A stretch of DNA of 64,000 nt from NCBI RefSeq assembly GCF_003609635.1, contig NZ_MCIA01000006.1, positions 124,001 to 188,000 on the forward strand, written 5' to 3'. The first letter of the stretch is position 1. Each line of letters starts with the position of its first letter. The stretch comes from Lacrimispora algidixylanolytica (lineage in GTDB: Bacteria; Bacillota; Clostridia; Lachnospirales; Lachnospiraceae). Positions 32,778 to 41,743 of this stretch are shown here, in pieces. Made by a program: the position numbers and the translations under genes. Below the pieces are notes generated by a model, which was given only the letters and a program-made list of their open reading frames with translations, did not search any database and was not told the DNA's origin.

Positions 32778-33209
32778 ATGAAAATTTCAACGAAAGGCCG
32801 GTATGCGGTCAGACTTATGATAGACCTTGCAGAGCATAACAATGGAGAATTTGTAACATTAATGGATATTGCTGAACGGCAGGAGATCTCAGAGAAATAT
32901 TTAGAATCTATCGTTTCCATACTCAGCAAGAACGGTCTTCTTATTTCCTTAAGAGGAAAAGGTGGCGGTTATAAACTTGCGAAAGATCCGGACTATTACA
33001 CCGTAGGCAGCATTTTAAGGCTGACCGAAGGTTCCCTTGCTCCTGTTTCTTGTATGGAAGGGGATACGAATAGCTGCAACCGAGCTTCCCATTGTCAGAC
33101 CCTTGAGATGTGGGAAGGTTTAAACAAGCTGATTAATGATTACTTTAATGGAATCACCATTGCGGACCTTGTTCGTAAAAGTGATTACAGCGACAATTAC
33201 ATCATATAG
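32778..33209 (+). CDS. Rrf2-family transcriptional regulator (CymR/IscR type)
   Basis: A 143-residue protein starting MKISTKGRYAVRLMIDLAEH, the classic Rrf2 N-terminus, after AAGGAGG. The recognition helix ISEKYLESIVSILSKNG is followed by the wing segment GLLISLRGKGGGYKLAKDP. Two cysteines flank a third (CMEGDTNSCNRASHC). These could be Fe-S ligands as in IscR, but CymR uses protein-protein contact instead. The location next to a thiolation gene and shortly upstream of cysteine synthase suggests control of cysteine or Fe-S supply. Confidence 0.85.
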   Translation: MKISTKGRYAVRLMIDLAEHNNGEFVTLMDIAERQEISEKYLESIVSILSKNGLLISLRGKGGGYKLAKDPDYYTVGSILRLTEGSLAPVSCMEGDTNSCNRASHCQTLEMWEGLNKLINDYFNGITIADLVRKSDYSDNYII

Positions 33210-33221
33210 GCGTTGGGCAAA

Positions 33222-33266
33222 AAAGAGCAAAGAGTCAGATGACTAGATCTGATTCTTTGCTCTTTT
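33222..33266 (+). terminator. intrinsic terminator after the Rrf2 gene
   Basis: AAAGAGCAAAGAGTCAGAT pairs with ATCTGATTCTTTGCTCTTT (one mismatch) around the loop GACTAG, followed by TTTTT. It is a long and strong stem. Confidence 0.9.
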
Positions 33267-33474
33267 TACGTGTTTATCCGGAGAAAACCATATGATTTCC
33301 CTTTGAAATTGCCAAAACTCTGTATTAATACGCCTTTTTACCATTAATTTAGAAGATTTTTACTTAACAGGAAAATCCCAATTCTTTCCACTGGTAAAAT
33401 GGTAAATTCAGTGCTATCATTTAAAAGTAACAGAAACGTAACACAAATGTAATAATTCAAAGGAGGCAAATGAA

Positions 33475-34206
33475 TTGAGAAAATTAACAGCACTTGGATT
33501 AATGGCACTGACTTTAACAAGCATGCTCCCATTAACAGCAAACGCAGCAGTGAGGTGTAATGTCCCCTCCTTCTCCGGAAGAAATGTGATTTCGATCAAT
33601 GGATATGGCAATTCCGATGATTTAAAAGCAAAATTACAGCAGATGGGATATAATTGCGATAATATCAATTTCAACGATATTAACAAATATTTTAATAACT
33701 GCCAGAATTCAGGGAATGGTACAACAACACCAACAACACCAACAACACCAGCCCCAACCACACCAACAACCCCAGCACCAACAACACCAACAACCCCAGC
33801 TCCAACAACACCAACCACACCAACAACCAACAAGACTTTCACTCAGCAGGTTGTTGATCTGGTAAATGCAGAAAGAGCAAAAGAAGGTCTTTCCCCTCTT
33901 ACCATAGATCCAAGTGTCGAGAAGGCAGCTAACGTAAGAGCCAATGAAATTCAGTCTAACTTTGATCACACCCGTCCAAACGGAAGTTCTTTCTCTAGCG
34001 CATTAAAAGAGCAGGGCGTAAATTACCGTGGCGCTGGCGAGAACATCGCTTGGGGACAGAGAACTCCTCAGGAAGTTATGACCGCTTGGATGAACAGTCC
34101 TGGACATCGTGCAAACATAATGAATAAGAGCTACACTCATATCGGTGTAGGCAATTTACAAAACGGAAGCGGTACACAGTACTGGGTACAGCTGTTTACA
34201 TATTAA
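33475..34206 (+). CDS. secreted CAP (SCP/PR1)-domain protein with Pro-Thr linker
   Basis: The TTG start at 33475 lies behind AAAGGAGGC, because an overlapping ATG runs into a stop. The 243-residue protein has a signal peptide (MRKLTALGLMALTLTSMLPL then TANAA). It continues with a short N-terminal region of two cysteines, a linker of three APTTPTTP-type repeats (residues about 83-118), and a CAP domain (VVDLVNAERAKEGLSPL, DHTRPNG, GENIAWG, WMNSPGHRANIMN). The domain is widespread in secreted bacterial proteins of unclear activity. Pro-Thr linkers often join a wall- or surface-bound part to an exposed domain. Confidence 0.9.
   Translation: MRKLTALGLMALTLTSMLPLTANAAVRCNVPSFSGRNVISINGYGNSDDLKAKLQQMGYNCDNINFNDINKYFNNCQNSGNGTTTPTTPTTPAPTTPTTPAPTTPTTPAPTTPTTPTTNKTFTQQVVDLVNAERAKEGLSPLTIDPSVEKAANVRANEIQSNFDHTRPNGSSFSSALKEQGVNYRGAGENIAWGQRTPQEVMTAWMNSPGHRANIMNKSYTHIGVGNLQNGSGTQYWVQLFTY
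33720..33834 (+). repeat. in-frame ACA/CCA-rich tandem repeat encoding the Pro-Thr linker
   Basis: Tandem 24-bp units encode APTTPTTP, with at least three full copies. The low-complexity CCA/ACA sequence also opens spurious minus-strand ORFs. Copy number may vary by replication slippage. Confidence 0.8.
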
Positions 34207-34249
34207 TCGTTATATTTAAACAAATCTTTTCAAAGCTTTTAACAATCAT

Positions 34250-34294
34250 AATCCTGGAATCTTCTGTGCAAAAGCAGATCTTCCGGGATTTTTT
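34250..34294 (+). terminator. intrinsic terminator after the CAP-domain gene
   Basis: ATCCTGGAA near 34251 pairs with TTCCGGGAT near 34281 (one mismatch), with extra pairing inside, followed by TTTTTT. Confidence 0.8.
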
Positions 34295-34330
34295 GTTGTA
34301 TCTTGTCTCCTAGAAGTGCATATAAACCCA

Positions 34331-34371
34331 TTGACAAAGTATGTTTTAAAAAGTACTATAATAGTAGTACT
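34331..34371 (+). promoter_or_regulatory. cysK promoter with overlapping inverted-repeat operator
   Basis: TTGACA at 34331-34336 and TACTAT at 34354-34359 are 17 bp apart. AGTACTA (34352-34358) and TAGTACT (34365-34371) form a perfect inverted repeat that covers the -10 region. The Rrf2-type regulator two genes upstream is a candidate ligand. Repressor binding is inferred. Confidence 0.6.
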
Positions 34372-34409
34372 AGTAATCAATATTTAGTCATGTAAAGGAG
34401 ATAAACATT

Positions 34410-35342
34410 ATGAGCAAAATATATACTTCAGCGGATCAACTTATTGGAAGAACTCCGCTTCTTGAATTATCTAATATAGAGAAAGAATTGGGATTAAAGG
34501 CAAGGATATTAGGAAAGCTTGAATACTTTAATCCGGCAGGTTCCGTAAAGGACAGAATTGCAAAGGCAATGATTGATGATGCGGAAGCAGCCGGAATCTT
34601 AACAGCGGATTCTGTAATTATTGAGCCAACTTCTGGGAATACTGGTATAGGACTATCTTCAGTGGCAGCCGCCAGAGGTTATCGAGTTATGATTGTTATG
34701 CCGGAAACCATGTCTTTGGAGCGCCGTACCCTTATGAAAGCCTACGGGGCAGAACTAGTTTTAACAGAAGGAGCCAAAGGAATGAAGGGGGCAATAGCAA
34801 AAGCAGAAGAGTTGTCTAAAGAAATTCCCAACAGTTTTATTCCCAGTCAGTTTAACAACATGTCAAATCCCAAGGTCCATAGAGAGACCACAGGTCCTGA
34901 GATCTACGAAGATACGGATGGAAATGTGGATATCTTTGTGGCTGGTGTAGGTACAGGAGGCACAATCACAGGTGTGGGAGAGTATCTAAAATCGAAGAAT
35001 CCGGCTGTTAAAATTATTGCGGTTGAGCCGGCGGCCTCCCCTGTGTTATCAACCGGAAATGCTGGACCACATAAGATTCAGGGAATTGGTGCTGGTTTCA
35101 TACCAGATGTGTTAAATACAAAGATTTACGATGAGGTGATACCAGTTTATGATGCAGATGCGTTTGAAATCGGCAAAAAAATCGGGAAGATGGAAGGGGT
35201 TTTAGTAGGGATCTCTTCTGGTGCCGCAGTTTGGGCAGGGATTCAACTGGCACAGCGACCAGAGAATGAGGGGAAAACGATTGTAGTGCTTCTTCCAGAT
35301 ACGGGAGACCGTTATTTATCAACAAGTATGTTTACAGACTGA
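34410..35342 (+). CDS. cysK: cysteine synthase A (O-acetylserine sulfhydrylase)
   Basis: A 310-residue PLP enzyme of normal CysK length. Lys47 in [10 protein letters not shown] forms the Schiff base. PTSGNTGI is the substrate loop, and [16 protein letters not shown] and the SSGAA segment bind the PLP phosphate. It makes cysteine from O-acetylserine and sulfide. It has its own promoter and a strong AAAGGAG ribosome site. No cysE gene is nearby, so O-acetylserine must come from elsewhere. Confidence 0.95.
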   Translation: MSKIYTSADQLIGRTPLLELSNIEKELGLKARILGKLEYFNPAGSVKDRIAKAMIDDAEAAGILTADSVIIEPTSGNTGIGLSSVAAARGYRVMIVMPETMSLERRTLMKAYGAELVLTEGAKGMKGAIAKAEELSKEIPNSFIPSQFNNMSNPKVHRETTGPEIYEDTDGNVDIFVAGVGTGGTITGVGEYLKSKNPAVKIIAVEPAASPVLSTGNAGPHKIQGIGAGFIPDVLNTKIYDEVIPVYDADAFEIGKKIGKMEGVLVGISSGAAVWAGIQLAQRPENEGKTIVVLLPDTGDRYLSTSMFTD

Positions 35343-35383
35343 TTTTTTCAACCATATTATGGGGGTACGATCAGGTATGATAC

Positions 35384-35413
35384 TTGACAGCAAATCAAAG
35401 AATTAATTATAAT
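35384..35413 (+). promoter_or_regulatory. strong sigma-A promoter of the FMN reductase / pirin operon
   Basis: TTGACA at 35384-35389 and TATAAT at 35408-35413 are separated by 18 bp. Both boxes are full consensus. Transcription should begin near 35420, leaving a 113-base leader. Confidence 0.85.
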
Positions 35414-35419
35414 AGGATT

Positions 35420-35500
35420 AACTCCTTTGGGAGAGGTAATAATTGCCAATTGAAGCTAAGTGGAAAGAACTTTTTCCACTGGGGCGATTGGCTAAAATAT
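35420..35500 (+). ncRNA. structured 5' leader, possible regulatory RNA
   Basis: The leader can fold into a CTCC/GGAG hairpin (35432-35443). Next to it, GCCAAT near 35444-35449 pairs with ATTGGC near 35487-35492 and encloses AGTGGAAA...TTTTCCACT. No intrinsic terminator follows, so any control would act on translation. I do not recognise a known riboswitch class in it. Confidence 0.35.
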
Positions 35501-35532
35501 AATAAAATAAATTTTAGATAGGAGATGTTATT

Positions 35533-36096
35533 ATGAGTACAAAAAAAATTGGTGTTATTGTAGGAAGCCTAAGAAGAGAATCTTTTTCCCTTGCAGTTGC
35601 GAAAGCAGCCGTTTCGGTAGCTCCAAAAGAACTTTCACTTGAATTCATTGAGATTGCTGATTTACCAATGTTTAACCAGGATTTTGATGATGATGGAAAA
35701 ACCCCAGAGTCTTGGGTGAAATTCAGAAACAAAGTAAAAGAATTTGATGGATTTATTTTTGTAACTCCTGAATATAACCGCTCTATACCGGCAGTACTTA
35801 AGAATGCCATTGATATAGCCTCAAGACCTTACGGAAGCAATGCATGGGACGGAAAAGCAGGTGGAATCATCAGTGTTACTCCAGGTGGACTTGGAGCGTT
35901 TGGTGCCAACCATCATCTGCGTCAGCCAATGACCTTTTTAAACGTATTTATGTTACAACAGCCAGAAGCTTATATCAGCAATGTAGCAGATCAGCTTAAT
36001 GAAAAAGGCGAATTTGCAGATGAAAATAGCCTGGGTTATTTAAAGAATTATATGGAAGCATTTTCAAACTGGGTAAATAAAGTATCTGCTTCCTAA
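35533..36096 (+). CDS. NAD(P)H-dependent FMN reductase family protein
   Basis: This 187-residue flavodoxin-like protein has GVIVGSLRRESFSLAVAKA as the FMN phosphate loop and FVTPEYNRSIPAVLKNAIDI as the family hallmark. Related enzymes reduce FMN, quinones, azo dyes or chromate. The ATG follows TAGGAGATGTT. It shares an operon with the pirin gene 30 bp downstream. It is soluble and cytoplasmic. Confidence 0.9.
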   Translation: MSTKKIGVIVGSLRRESFSLAVAKAAVSVAPKELSLEFIEIADLPMFNQDFDDDGKTPESWVKFRNKVKEFDGFIFVTPEYNRSIPAVLKNAIDIASRPYGSNAWDGKAGGIISVTPGGLGAFGANHHLRQPMTFLNVFMLQQPEAYISNVADQLNEKGEFADENSLGYLKNYMEAFSNWVNKVSAS

Positions 36097-36126
36097 TTAA
36101 AATAAATAATAAAAGGAGGAAAGAAG

Positions 36127-36963
36127 TTGAGCAATCGAAGGATAGCAAAGCAGATTCGTGGCCAAAGAGCCGTTGACGGCGCGGGCGTTCATATGGTTCG
36201 TGTGCTTGGATATCACGATGTGAAGGAATTCGATCCATTTTTAATGATGGACTCCTTTGATTCTACGAACCCGGCTGATTATGTGGCAGGCTTCCCTATG
36301 CATCCTCATAGAGGAATCGAAACGGTTACTTATTTGATCTCCGGTCAGATTGATCATAAAGACAGTCTGGGTAACAAAGGGACCATAAATTCCGGGGAAT
36401 GTCAGTGGATGACAGCCGGTAGTGGAATTCTTCACGAAGAGATGCCAAAGCCATCAGAAAGAATGCTAGGCCTGCAATTATGGCTGAATCTTCCCAGGGA
36501 AGAAAAGATGGCAGATCCTCAGTATCTTCCTATTACAAAGGATATGATCCCTAGAGTTCAAAGTGGGAATGCCAGAGTGGGAGTTTTATCAGGAAGTTAT
36601 GAAGATGCCAAGGGAGTAACTCCAAAGCATATTCCTGTTACCATTTATGATGTTGAACTGCCAAAAGAACAGGAAATAACCATTCCTACAAAAGCAGAAG
36701 AAACGGTATACATCTTTTTAATAGAAGGAGATGGCGTAGTAGATCATCAGGACATACCTGAAAAAACAGCCATTCTTTTTGGAGAAGGTGATGAAATCAC
36801 CGTTCGTGCAGCTGCGAATAAGGATCTTCGGTTCCTTTACTTTTCCGGAAAGCCATTGCATGAGCCTATCGCCTGGGGCGGCCCAATAGCCATGAACACT
36901 CAGGAGGAATTAGACCTGGCATTTGATGAACTTCGAAGAGGCACATTTATTAAACATAAATAA
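36127..36963 (+). CDS. pirin family protein
   Basis: A 278-residue bicupin starting at TTG behind AAGGAGGAAAG. The metal site of the N-terminal cupin is in HPHRGIETVTYLISG (two His) and in QWMTAGSGILHEEMP (His and Glu). WLNLPREEKM is also typical. Pirins bind Fe, and some act as quercetin dioxygenases or redox sensors. Its pairing with a flavin reductase suggests a redox or quinone-detoxifying role. Confidence 0.9.
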   Translation: MSNRRIAKQIRGQRAVDGAGVHMVRVLGYHDVKEFDPFLMMDSFDSTNPADYVAGFPMHPHRGIETVTYLISGQIDHKDSLGNKGTINSGECQWMTAGSGILHEEMPKPSERMLGLQLWLNLPREEKMADPQYLPITKDMIPRVQSGNARVGVLSGSYEDAKGVTPKHIPVTIYDVELPKEQEITIPTKAEETVYIFLIEGDGVVDHQDIPEKTAILFGEGDEITVRAAANKDLRFLYFSGKPLHEPIAWGGPIAMNTQEELDLAFDELRRGTFIKHK

Positions 36964-36984
36964 CCAATTTGGTTTACTAAAACA

Positions 36985-37028
36985 TTGATCCGCAGTTTCT
37001 CATGGAAGCTGCGGATCAAATCTTTTCT
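36985..37028 (+). terminator. intrinsic terminator after the pirin gene
   Basis: TTGATCCGCAG at 36985-36995 pairs exactly with CTGCGGATCAA at 37009-37019. The tail AATCTTTTC is only partly T-rich. Confidence 0.8.
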
Positions 37029-37102
37029 ATATTATTCTTTTTATCTTATAAATAACCATCGTTTTCCCCGAAAATATTGATAATAAAATTCAGAATAGAT
37101 GA

Positions 37103-37131
37103 TTGACTTGTAATATCTCAAGTGCTATGCT
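37103..37131 (+). promoter_or_regulatory. sigma-A promoter of the first chemoreceptor gene
   Basis: TTGACT at 37103-37108 and TATGCT at 37126-37131 are 17 bp apart. A leader of about 100 bases follows before the GTG start. A possible flagellar-sigma box upstream was weaker. Confidence 0.65.
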
Positions 37132-37239
37132 TAAATCGATTACCCATAAGTGGAGTATAGCTGAAAGCCTCTGACTAAAATCTCAAAAGCCGGTTCCTTC
37201 CTGATTATGCTTCATTTAGAAAAAATGGAGGATACAAAA

Positions 37240-39342
37240 GTGGAAAAAGATTCAACAAAAGAATTATCCCAAAGCCTTAAAGGCAGAGGAAAGGCAGGCA
37301 GGAATCAAAAATCAATTAAAAAGAATCTACTAAGAGGCATTATAGGATTGGCAGTTGTCATTTCCGTTTTTTTTGGAATTGCAAATGCCATTGTTTTATA
37401 TAGTGATTCGAACAACAACATGAAGACACGGTTGACTGAAAACCGCAACGCTTATTGTTTGGCGATACAAAACGCCATCGATGTTTATCGGGTTCAGGTT
37501 GAATCCTTTGCAGCAAACGAATTTATTACTGACACATCAAGACCTATAATAGGAAGAAAGCAAGTCATGGCTGAATTGGCGGAGAAAAATGGCTTTCTTG
37601 AAGTGGCAGTGACAGACGCTGACGGAAAGGCAACAAACGGCGCTGATGTCAGCGAACGCGAATATTTTAAGCAGGCAATGGCAGGGAATACTTATTTATC
37701 CTCTACTCTTGTGAGTACGGTTGACGGCAAGGTAATTATGATTATTTCTGCACCCATCGCTAGAGGAAGTCAAAAGGGCATTGTTTATGCGAAGCTAGAT
37801 TGCAATACCTTTAGTAAGATGATTGATGATGTTTCCATAGGTAAATCTGGTTATGGTTTTGTCGTTGACAAAGAAGGAAAGTATTTGGCTCATCCCGATA
37901 CCAGTATCGTGTCAAATCAAGTGAATTACATAGAAAAATCAAAGGAAGACCCAGCTTATACCAAATTAGCTGGTCTGATTAAGAAGATGACCTCAGGAAA
38001 CCAGGGGCTGGATACAGTCGTGCACAATGGATCAAAACAGGTTGTAAGCTACATGAGCATTCCCGGGACAGACGGTTGGTCCATCGCAGTCACTGCAAAG
38101 ACCTCTGAGATGTTATCTAGCTTTTATGTATCCATTGGAATCACAGTTTCTCTCTCTCTATTATTTGTCTTACTTTCCATATTCATGGCATTTCGGATCG
38201 CAGGTCCGATTGTCAATCCAGTCATCTCTCTTGTTAAGAGAATAGAAGCTCTTGCTTTAGGCGACCTGCATTCCGAGGTGCCACAGGTTGATTCTGAAGA
38301 TGAGGTTGGTAAACTTTCAAGATCCTTTACGACCACCGTGAATAAACTAAACGATTATATACAGGAAATTTCATACATACTAAATAGCTTGGAGCAGGGG
38401 AACTGTAATGTAGAGACTGTTCAAGATTATTCTGGAGACTTCACCCAGATCAGGGAAGCGCTTAATAAGATTATATTTAATTTAAATACAACGTTTACCA
38501 ATATAAAAGGTGCCTCCGATCAGGTAGCCAGCGGCGCGGATCAGGTGTCTAGTGCTTCTCAGGCACTGGCTTCCGGAGCCACAGAACAGGCATCTTCCGT
38601 AGAAGAACTGAATGCATCCATAATGGGTGTTTCTCAGCAGGCAGAAGAAAATGTAGTCCATGTACAAAAGGCTACAGAATACGTGGTACAGGCTGATACA
38701 GGAATTAAAGAGAGCAATGGCCACATGCAAGAGTTAAACGCTGCTATGGGAGAAATCAGCCAGTCTTCTGCAGAGATCTCATCCATTACAAAGGTCATTG
38801 AAGACATCGCGTTTCAGACCAATATTCTTGCACTGAACGCAGCCATTGAAGCGGCAAGAGCAGGAAGTGTTGGAAAAGGATTTGCCGTTGTTGCTGATGA
38901 AGTCCGTAATCTGGCTGCTAGATCATCAGAAGCTGCCAAAAAGACAGCAGAATTAATTGACCGATCCGTAATCACTGTATCAAAGGGAGAGAAGCTCGCA
39001 GGAGAGACGGCTCAGATCTTGGTAGAAGTAGCGGAGAAAGCCAGACTTGCCAACGAGTCCATACAGCGAATTGAAAAGGCTTCCTATGATCAGGCACAAG
39101 CCATAGACCAGATCAATCAAGGTCTTTTCCAGGTTTCCGCAGTGGTTCAGACCAATGCAGCAACCGCAGAGGAAAGTTCTGCTTCCAGTGAAGAGCTTGC
39201 GGCTCAAGCCCTTATTCTACAGCAGGAAGTGGAGAAATTCACCTTAAAGGACGTTTCAGCATCGTTTCAACAGGTAGAGCAGCAAAACGAAATCTATGTA
39301 GCTGATGTTCAAAACCATACATTTGATAACGGAAAGTATTAA
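37240..39342 (+). CDS. methyl-accepting chemotaxis protein, dCache type (1)
   Basis: GTG 37240 follows ATGGAGG with eight-base spacing and is preferred to ATG 37207, which has no ribosome site. The protein is about 700 residues: membrane helix at residues about 30-55, an extracytoplasmic dCache_1 sensor, a second membrane helix near 305-325, a HAMP domain, and a signalling domain with the hairpin [20 protein letters not shown]. The sensor shows [20 protein letters not shown], which is common in dCache proteins that bind amino acids or other small ligands. It is monocistronic. Confidence 0.9.
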   Translation: MEKDSTKELSQSLKGRGKAGRNQKSIKKNLLRGIIGLAVVISVFFGIANAIVLYSDSNNNMKTRLTENRNAYCLAIQNAIDVYRVQVESFAANEFITDTSRPIIGRKQVMAELAEKNGFLEVAVTDADGKATNGADVSEREYFKQAMAGNTYLSSTLVSTVDGKVIMIISAPIARGSQKGIVYAKLDCNTFSKMIDDVSIGKSGYGFVVDKEGKYLAHPDTSIVSNQVNYIEKSKEDPAYTKLAGLIKKMTSGNQGLDTVVHNGSKQVVSYMSIPGTDGWSIAVTAKTSEMLSSFYVSIGITVSLSLLFVLLSIFMAFRIAGPIVNPVISLVKRIEALALGDLHSEVPQVDSEDEVGKLSRSFTTTVNKLNDYIQEISYILNSLEQGNCNVETVQDYSGDFTQIREALNKIIFNLNTTFTNIKGASDQVASGADQVSSASQALASGATEQASSVEELNASIMGVSQQAEENVVHVQKATEYVVQADTGIKESNGHMQELNAAMGEISQSSAEISSITKVIEDIAFQTNILALNAAIEAARAGSVGKGFAVVADEVRNLAARSSEAAKKTAELIDRSVITVSKGEKLAGETAQILVEVAEKARLANESIQRIEKASYDQAQAIDQINQGLFQVSAVVQTNAATAEESSASSEELAAQALILQQEVEKFTLKDVSASFQQVEQQNEIYVADVQNHTFDNGKY

Positions 39343-39370
39343 ACCATATAAAATAAAAGCAGAACAACTT

Positions 39371-39400
39371 AAGGCGGACAAATTTATGTCCGCCTTATTT
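39371..39400 (+). terminator. intrinsic terminator after chemoreceptor 1
   Basis: AAGGCGGACA at 39371-39380 pairs perfectly with TGTCCGCCTT at 39387-39396, followed by ATTT. Confidence 0.8.
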
Positions 39401-39426
39401 GCTAAAAATGAATAGGGGGAGAAATA

Positions 39427-39939
39427 ATGAAACTACAATTAGTTCCACTACATGAAAAATATAAGAAGAACCTAAATGAGATGATGGATGAGTGGTGTGC
39501 CAGTGGGGAAAGAATCGTACCCAGTGCACTAACTAGATGTAATTATCATGATTTTGACCAATATAGAAATAACATAGAAAATAAAGAGAATAATGGGCCC
39601 CTGGTACCGGATACTACTTTATTTTGCTTGGACGAAGATAGAGACATATTCGTAGGAGCCGTTAATATCCGGCACTATTTAAATGATTTCTTGTTGTTAA
39701 ATGGCGGACATATTGGTGATGGGGTCAGACCTTCTGAACGAAGAAAGGGCATAGCGTCTAAAATGATCGGTCTTGCACTGAAAGAATGTAAGAAAATAGG
39801 ATTAGATAAGGTTTTAATGGTATGTGATAAGGAAAATATCGGATCTGCAAAAAGCATTCAAAATAATGGTGGTATATTGGAGAACGAAATCGTTGTAGAT
39901 GGAGTAGTTGAACAAAGATATTGGATCACGATTAATTAG
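39427..39939 (+). CDS. GNAT family acetyltransferase
   Basis: A 170-residue protein. The acetyl-CoA binding segment GVRPSERRKGIASKMIGLAL near residue 101 matches the GNAT motif A (R/Q-x-x-G-x-G/A). CDKENIGSAKSIQNNGGI near residue 137 is the usual helix before the last strand. The central SGERIVPSALTR region is of the YjaB/ribosomal-type group. AGGGGGAG precedes the ATG. It is monocistronic. The substrate is unknown. Confidence 0.85.
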   Translation: MKLQLVPLHEKYKKNLNEMMDEWCASGERIVPSALTRCNYHDFDQYRNNIENKENNGPLVPDTTLFCLDEDRDIFVGAVNIRHYLNDFLLLNGGHIGDGVRPSERRKGIASKMIGLALKECKKIGLDKVLMVCDKENIGSAKSIQNNGGILENEIVVDGVVEQRYWITIN

Positions 39940-40179
39940 AATACTTATATCATGGTAGATGATTAAATTTGCTATATTGCTTCGCTGGATAAAAAATATT
40001 ATGCTTGTCTATGGTTTGATGCAGACTATTAAAGTCTGCGTCCATTCTTAATTCTTGTATATTCTTTGAACTTGAAATAGTGATTCTATCCAATCAAAAC
40101 ATTCATATCCCTTTCTTAATATATGTATGTAAAAAGGTCAGAAATCTAAAATTTATATGGTAATAAAATCAAAAAAGGA
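39940..40179. other. intergenic stretch before the recombinase module
   Basis: AT-rich sequence, with no ORF that has both a start and a ribosome site. The only notable structure is the palindromic element that begins at 40180. The following 40200-40409 is also non-coding and contains a TTGACT at 40347-40352 without a convincing -10. Confidence 0.5.
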
Positions 40180-40199
40180 ACGCAGTATACTTGATACTG
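40180..40199 (-). repeat. 20-bp palindromic element, left copy, flanking the tyrosine recombinase
   Basis: The reverse complement reads CAGTATCAAGTATACTGCGT, identical to 41597-41616. On the minus strand it is an imperfect hairpin, extended by AAGGA/TCCTT arms and followed by CCTTTTTTG, so it also resembles a leftward terminator. Confidence 0.75.
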
Positions 40200-40409
40200 T
40201 GCTCCTTAATAATTGCATATTTAATCCAATTTTATTATACATTATCTGTCATAATATGTCAATTTCAAAGATTAATTGACGAAACAAGAGTAAAATCATA
40301 AATCAAATGGTAATGAATTGGATTAAAGTAAACTATTACATGATTATTGACTTATTCGCCGTCAAAGGAAACGTCATAAAATTATAACATCAGCGAAAGG
40401 AGAATTGTA

Positions 40410-41576
40410 ATGGCACGAAGAGGAGAAAATATTTATAAGCGTAAGGATGGACGTTGGGAGGGAAGAAGTCTAAACCAAAGTGGCAAATATCATTACTTCT
40501 ATGCGAAGACATATAAGGCAGTAAAAGAGAAAATGAAAGATTTTAAAGAAGATAAAGAAAAAGTTAAATTGATTAAACATAATAATGCCTCGGAACAATT
40601 TCTTGCCTGGCTAACGGGAGATGTTTCTTCGCGCGTAAAACCATCAACATATGAGAGCTATTACAGTTGTGTCTACAAGCATATCATCCCTTTTTTTATG
40701 AAGAGAGAACATAACTGTATCGAGAAAGATTCCGTGTCCAGCTTTGTAATACATATAAGAGAAGACGAATTAATTGCAGAAACATCAAAAAAGAAGATAT
40801 TTGCTATCTTTAAAATTGCATTAAAAGAGATTTTAAAAACATCTCCTCATCTCCACGAGTTTTTGGAACTCGTGAAACTTCCCAGTACAGATTACGGTGA
40901 GGTCCAGGTTTTTACGTCTAAAGAACAGCGAGCCATAGAACAAGGGGCATTAAAATCAAAGGATGCGTGTGCAATTGGAATCATCCTTTGCTTTTATACC
41001 GGAATTCGACTGGGTGAACTTTGTGCGCTTAAATGGAGTGACATTGATTTTGAATCAGGAACCATGTCCATTTTACGAACGGTGTCTAGAATTAGAGTCT
41101 TTGATAGTGAAGAAAATAAGACGACCTTACATGTAGGTCTTCCAAAGAGCAGGAAATCAATAAGAAAGATCCCACTTCCTGAATTTCTTCTAAATCTTCT
41201 AATCAATAGCAGTTTGTATAAGGGTGATAATAACAGTTTCATTTTTACAGGTAATGAAGATCCTTATAATCCCCGGAGGTTTCAAAACATGTTTAAAAGG
41301 ATATTGAGGGATAACAATATTGTAGATAGAAAGTTTCATGCTATCAGGCATACCTTCGCAACACGAGCCTTGGAATTAGGGGTAGATATTAAGACTGTGA
41401 GTGAATTACTGGGGCATTCTGGTGTATCTATTACTCTTAATGTTTATGCCCATTCGCTTATGGAACATAAAAAGGCAGCTATCAATAAATTTAACGATTT
41501 ATATTTAATGAATATCGAAAGTGCGAAATTAGCCGTCAATTATCCCGTCTTAACTACGGAAAGAGTATGTTTATAA
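40410..41576 (+). CDS. tyrosine recombinase / site-specific integrase
   Basis: A complete 388-residue tyrosine recombinase with N-terminal AP2-like and SAM-like DNA-binding parts. All catalytic residues are seen: Arg in YTGIRLGELCAL, His and Arg in HAIRHTFATRAL, His in LLGHSGVSITL and Tyr in NVYAHS. GCGAAAGGAG precedes the ATG. There is no excisionase, phage or conjugation gene beside it. It lies between chemoreceptor genes and is bracketed by two inverted 20-bp palindromes, so it may act on these or be a remnant of an integrated element. Confidence 0.9.
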   Translation: MARRGENIYKRKDGRWEGRSLNQSGKYHYFYAKTYKAVKEKMKDFKEDKEKVKLIKHNNASEQFLAWLTGDVSSRVKPSTYESYYSCVYKHIIPFFMKREHNCIEKDSVSSFVIHIREDELIAETSKKKIFAIFKIALKEILKTSPHLHEFLELVKLPSTDYGEVQVFTSKEQRAIEQGALKSKDACAIGIILCFYTGIRLGELCALKWSDIDFESGTMSILRTVSRIRVFDSEENKTTLHVGLPKSRKSIRKIPLPEFLLNLLINSSLYKGDNNSFIFTGNEDPYNPRRFQNMFKRILRDNNIVDRKFHAIRHTFATRALELGVDIKTVSELLGHSGVSITLNVYAHSLMEHKKAAINKFNDLYLMNIESAKLAVNYPVLTTERVCL

Positions 41577-41596
41577 GGGGATTTACCTATTTAACG

Positions 41597-41616
41597 CAGT
41601 ATCAAGTATACTGCGT
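41597..41616 (+). repeat. 20-bp palindromic element, right copy
   Basis: CAGTATCAAGTATACTGCGT, inside the perfect hairpin ACGCAGTAT-CAAGT-ATACTGCGT and followed by CTTTCTG. It is the exact inverse of 40180-40199 and probably also terminates the recombinase transcript. Confidence 0.75.
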
Positions 41617-41743
41617 CTTTCTGAACAGGTAAACAATATTAACATTTCTAAAAAATGGAATCAAGAGGTATTTCAACAAGAGGAAGAGGGAAGATTAGTT
41701 TTACGTTTCTTGGATAGGCAAAAAACTAAGAGGAGAAAAAGTT

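Noticed and set aside
33417-33969. Minus-strand ORFs over the Pro-Thr linker, and the repeats as a CRISPR or minisatellite array
   Set aside because: The 24-bp units are directly adjacent without spacers and encode the APTTPTTP linker of the plus-strand CAP-domain protein. The minus-strand frames are a by-product of the ACA/CCA repeats.
37049-37075. Flagellar-sigma (TAAA-N15-CCGA-like) promoter before chemoreceptor 1
   Set aside because: TAAA with CCCGAAAA has imperfect spacing and a poor -10. A good sigma-A promoter lies at 37103-37131, and the other two receptors show no such box.
37138-37239. Cyclic di-GMP riboswitch in the leader of chemoreceptor 1
   Set aside because: The conserved core bases of class I and class II c-di-GMP riboswitches are not present. 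The same holds for the leader at 44023-44191.
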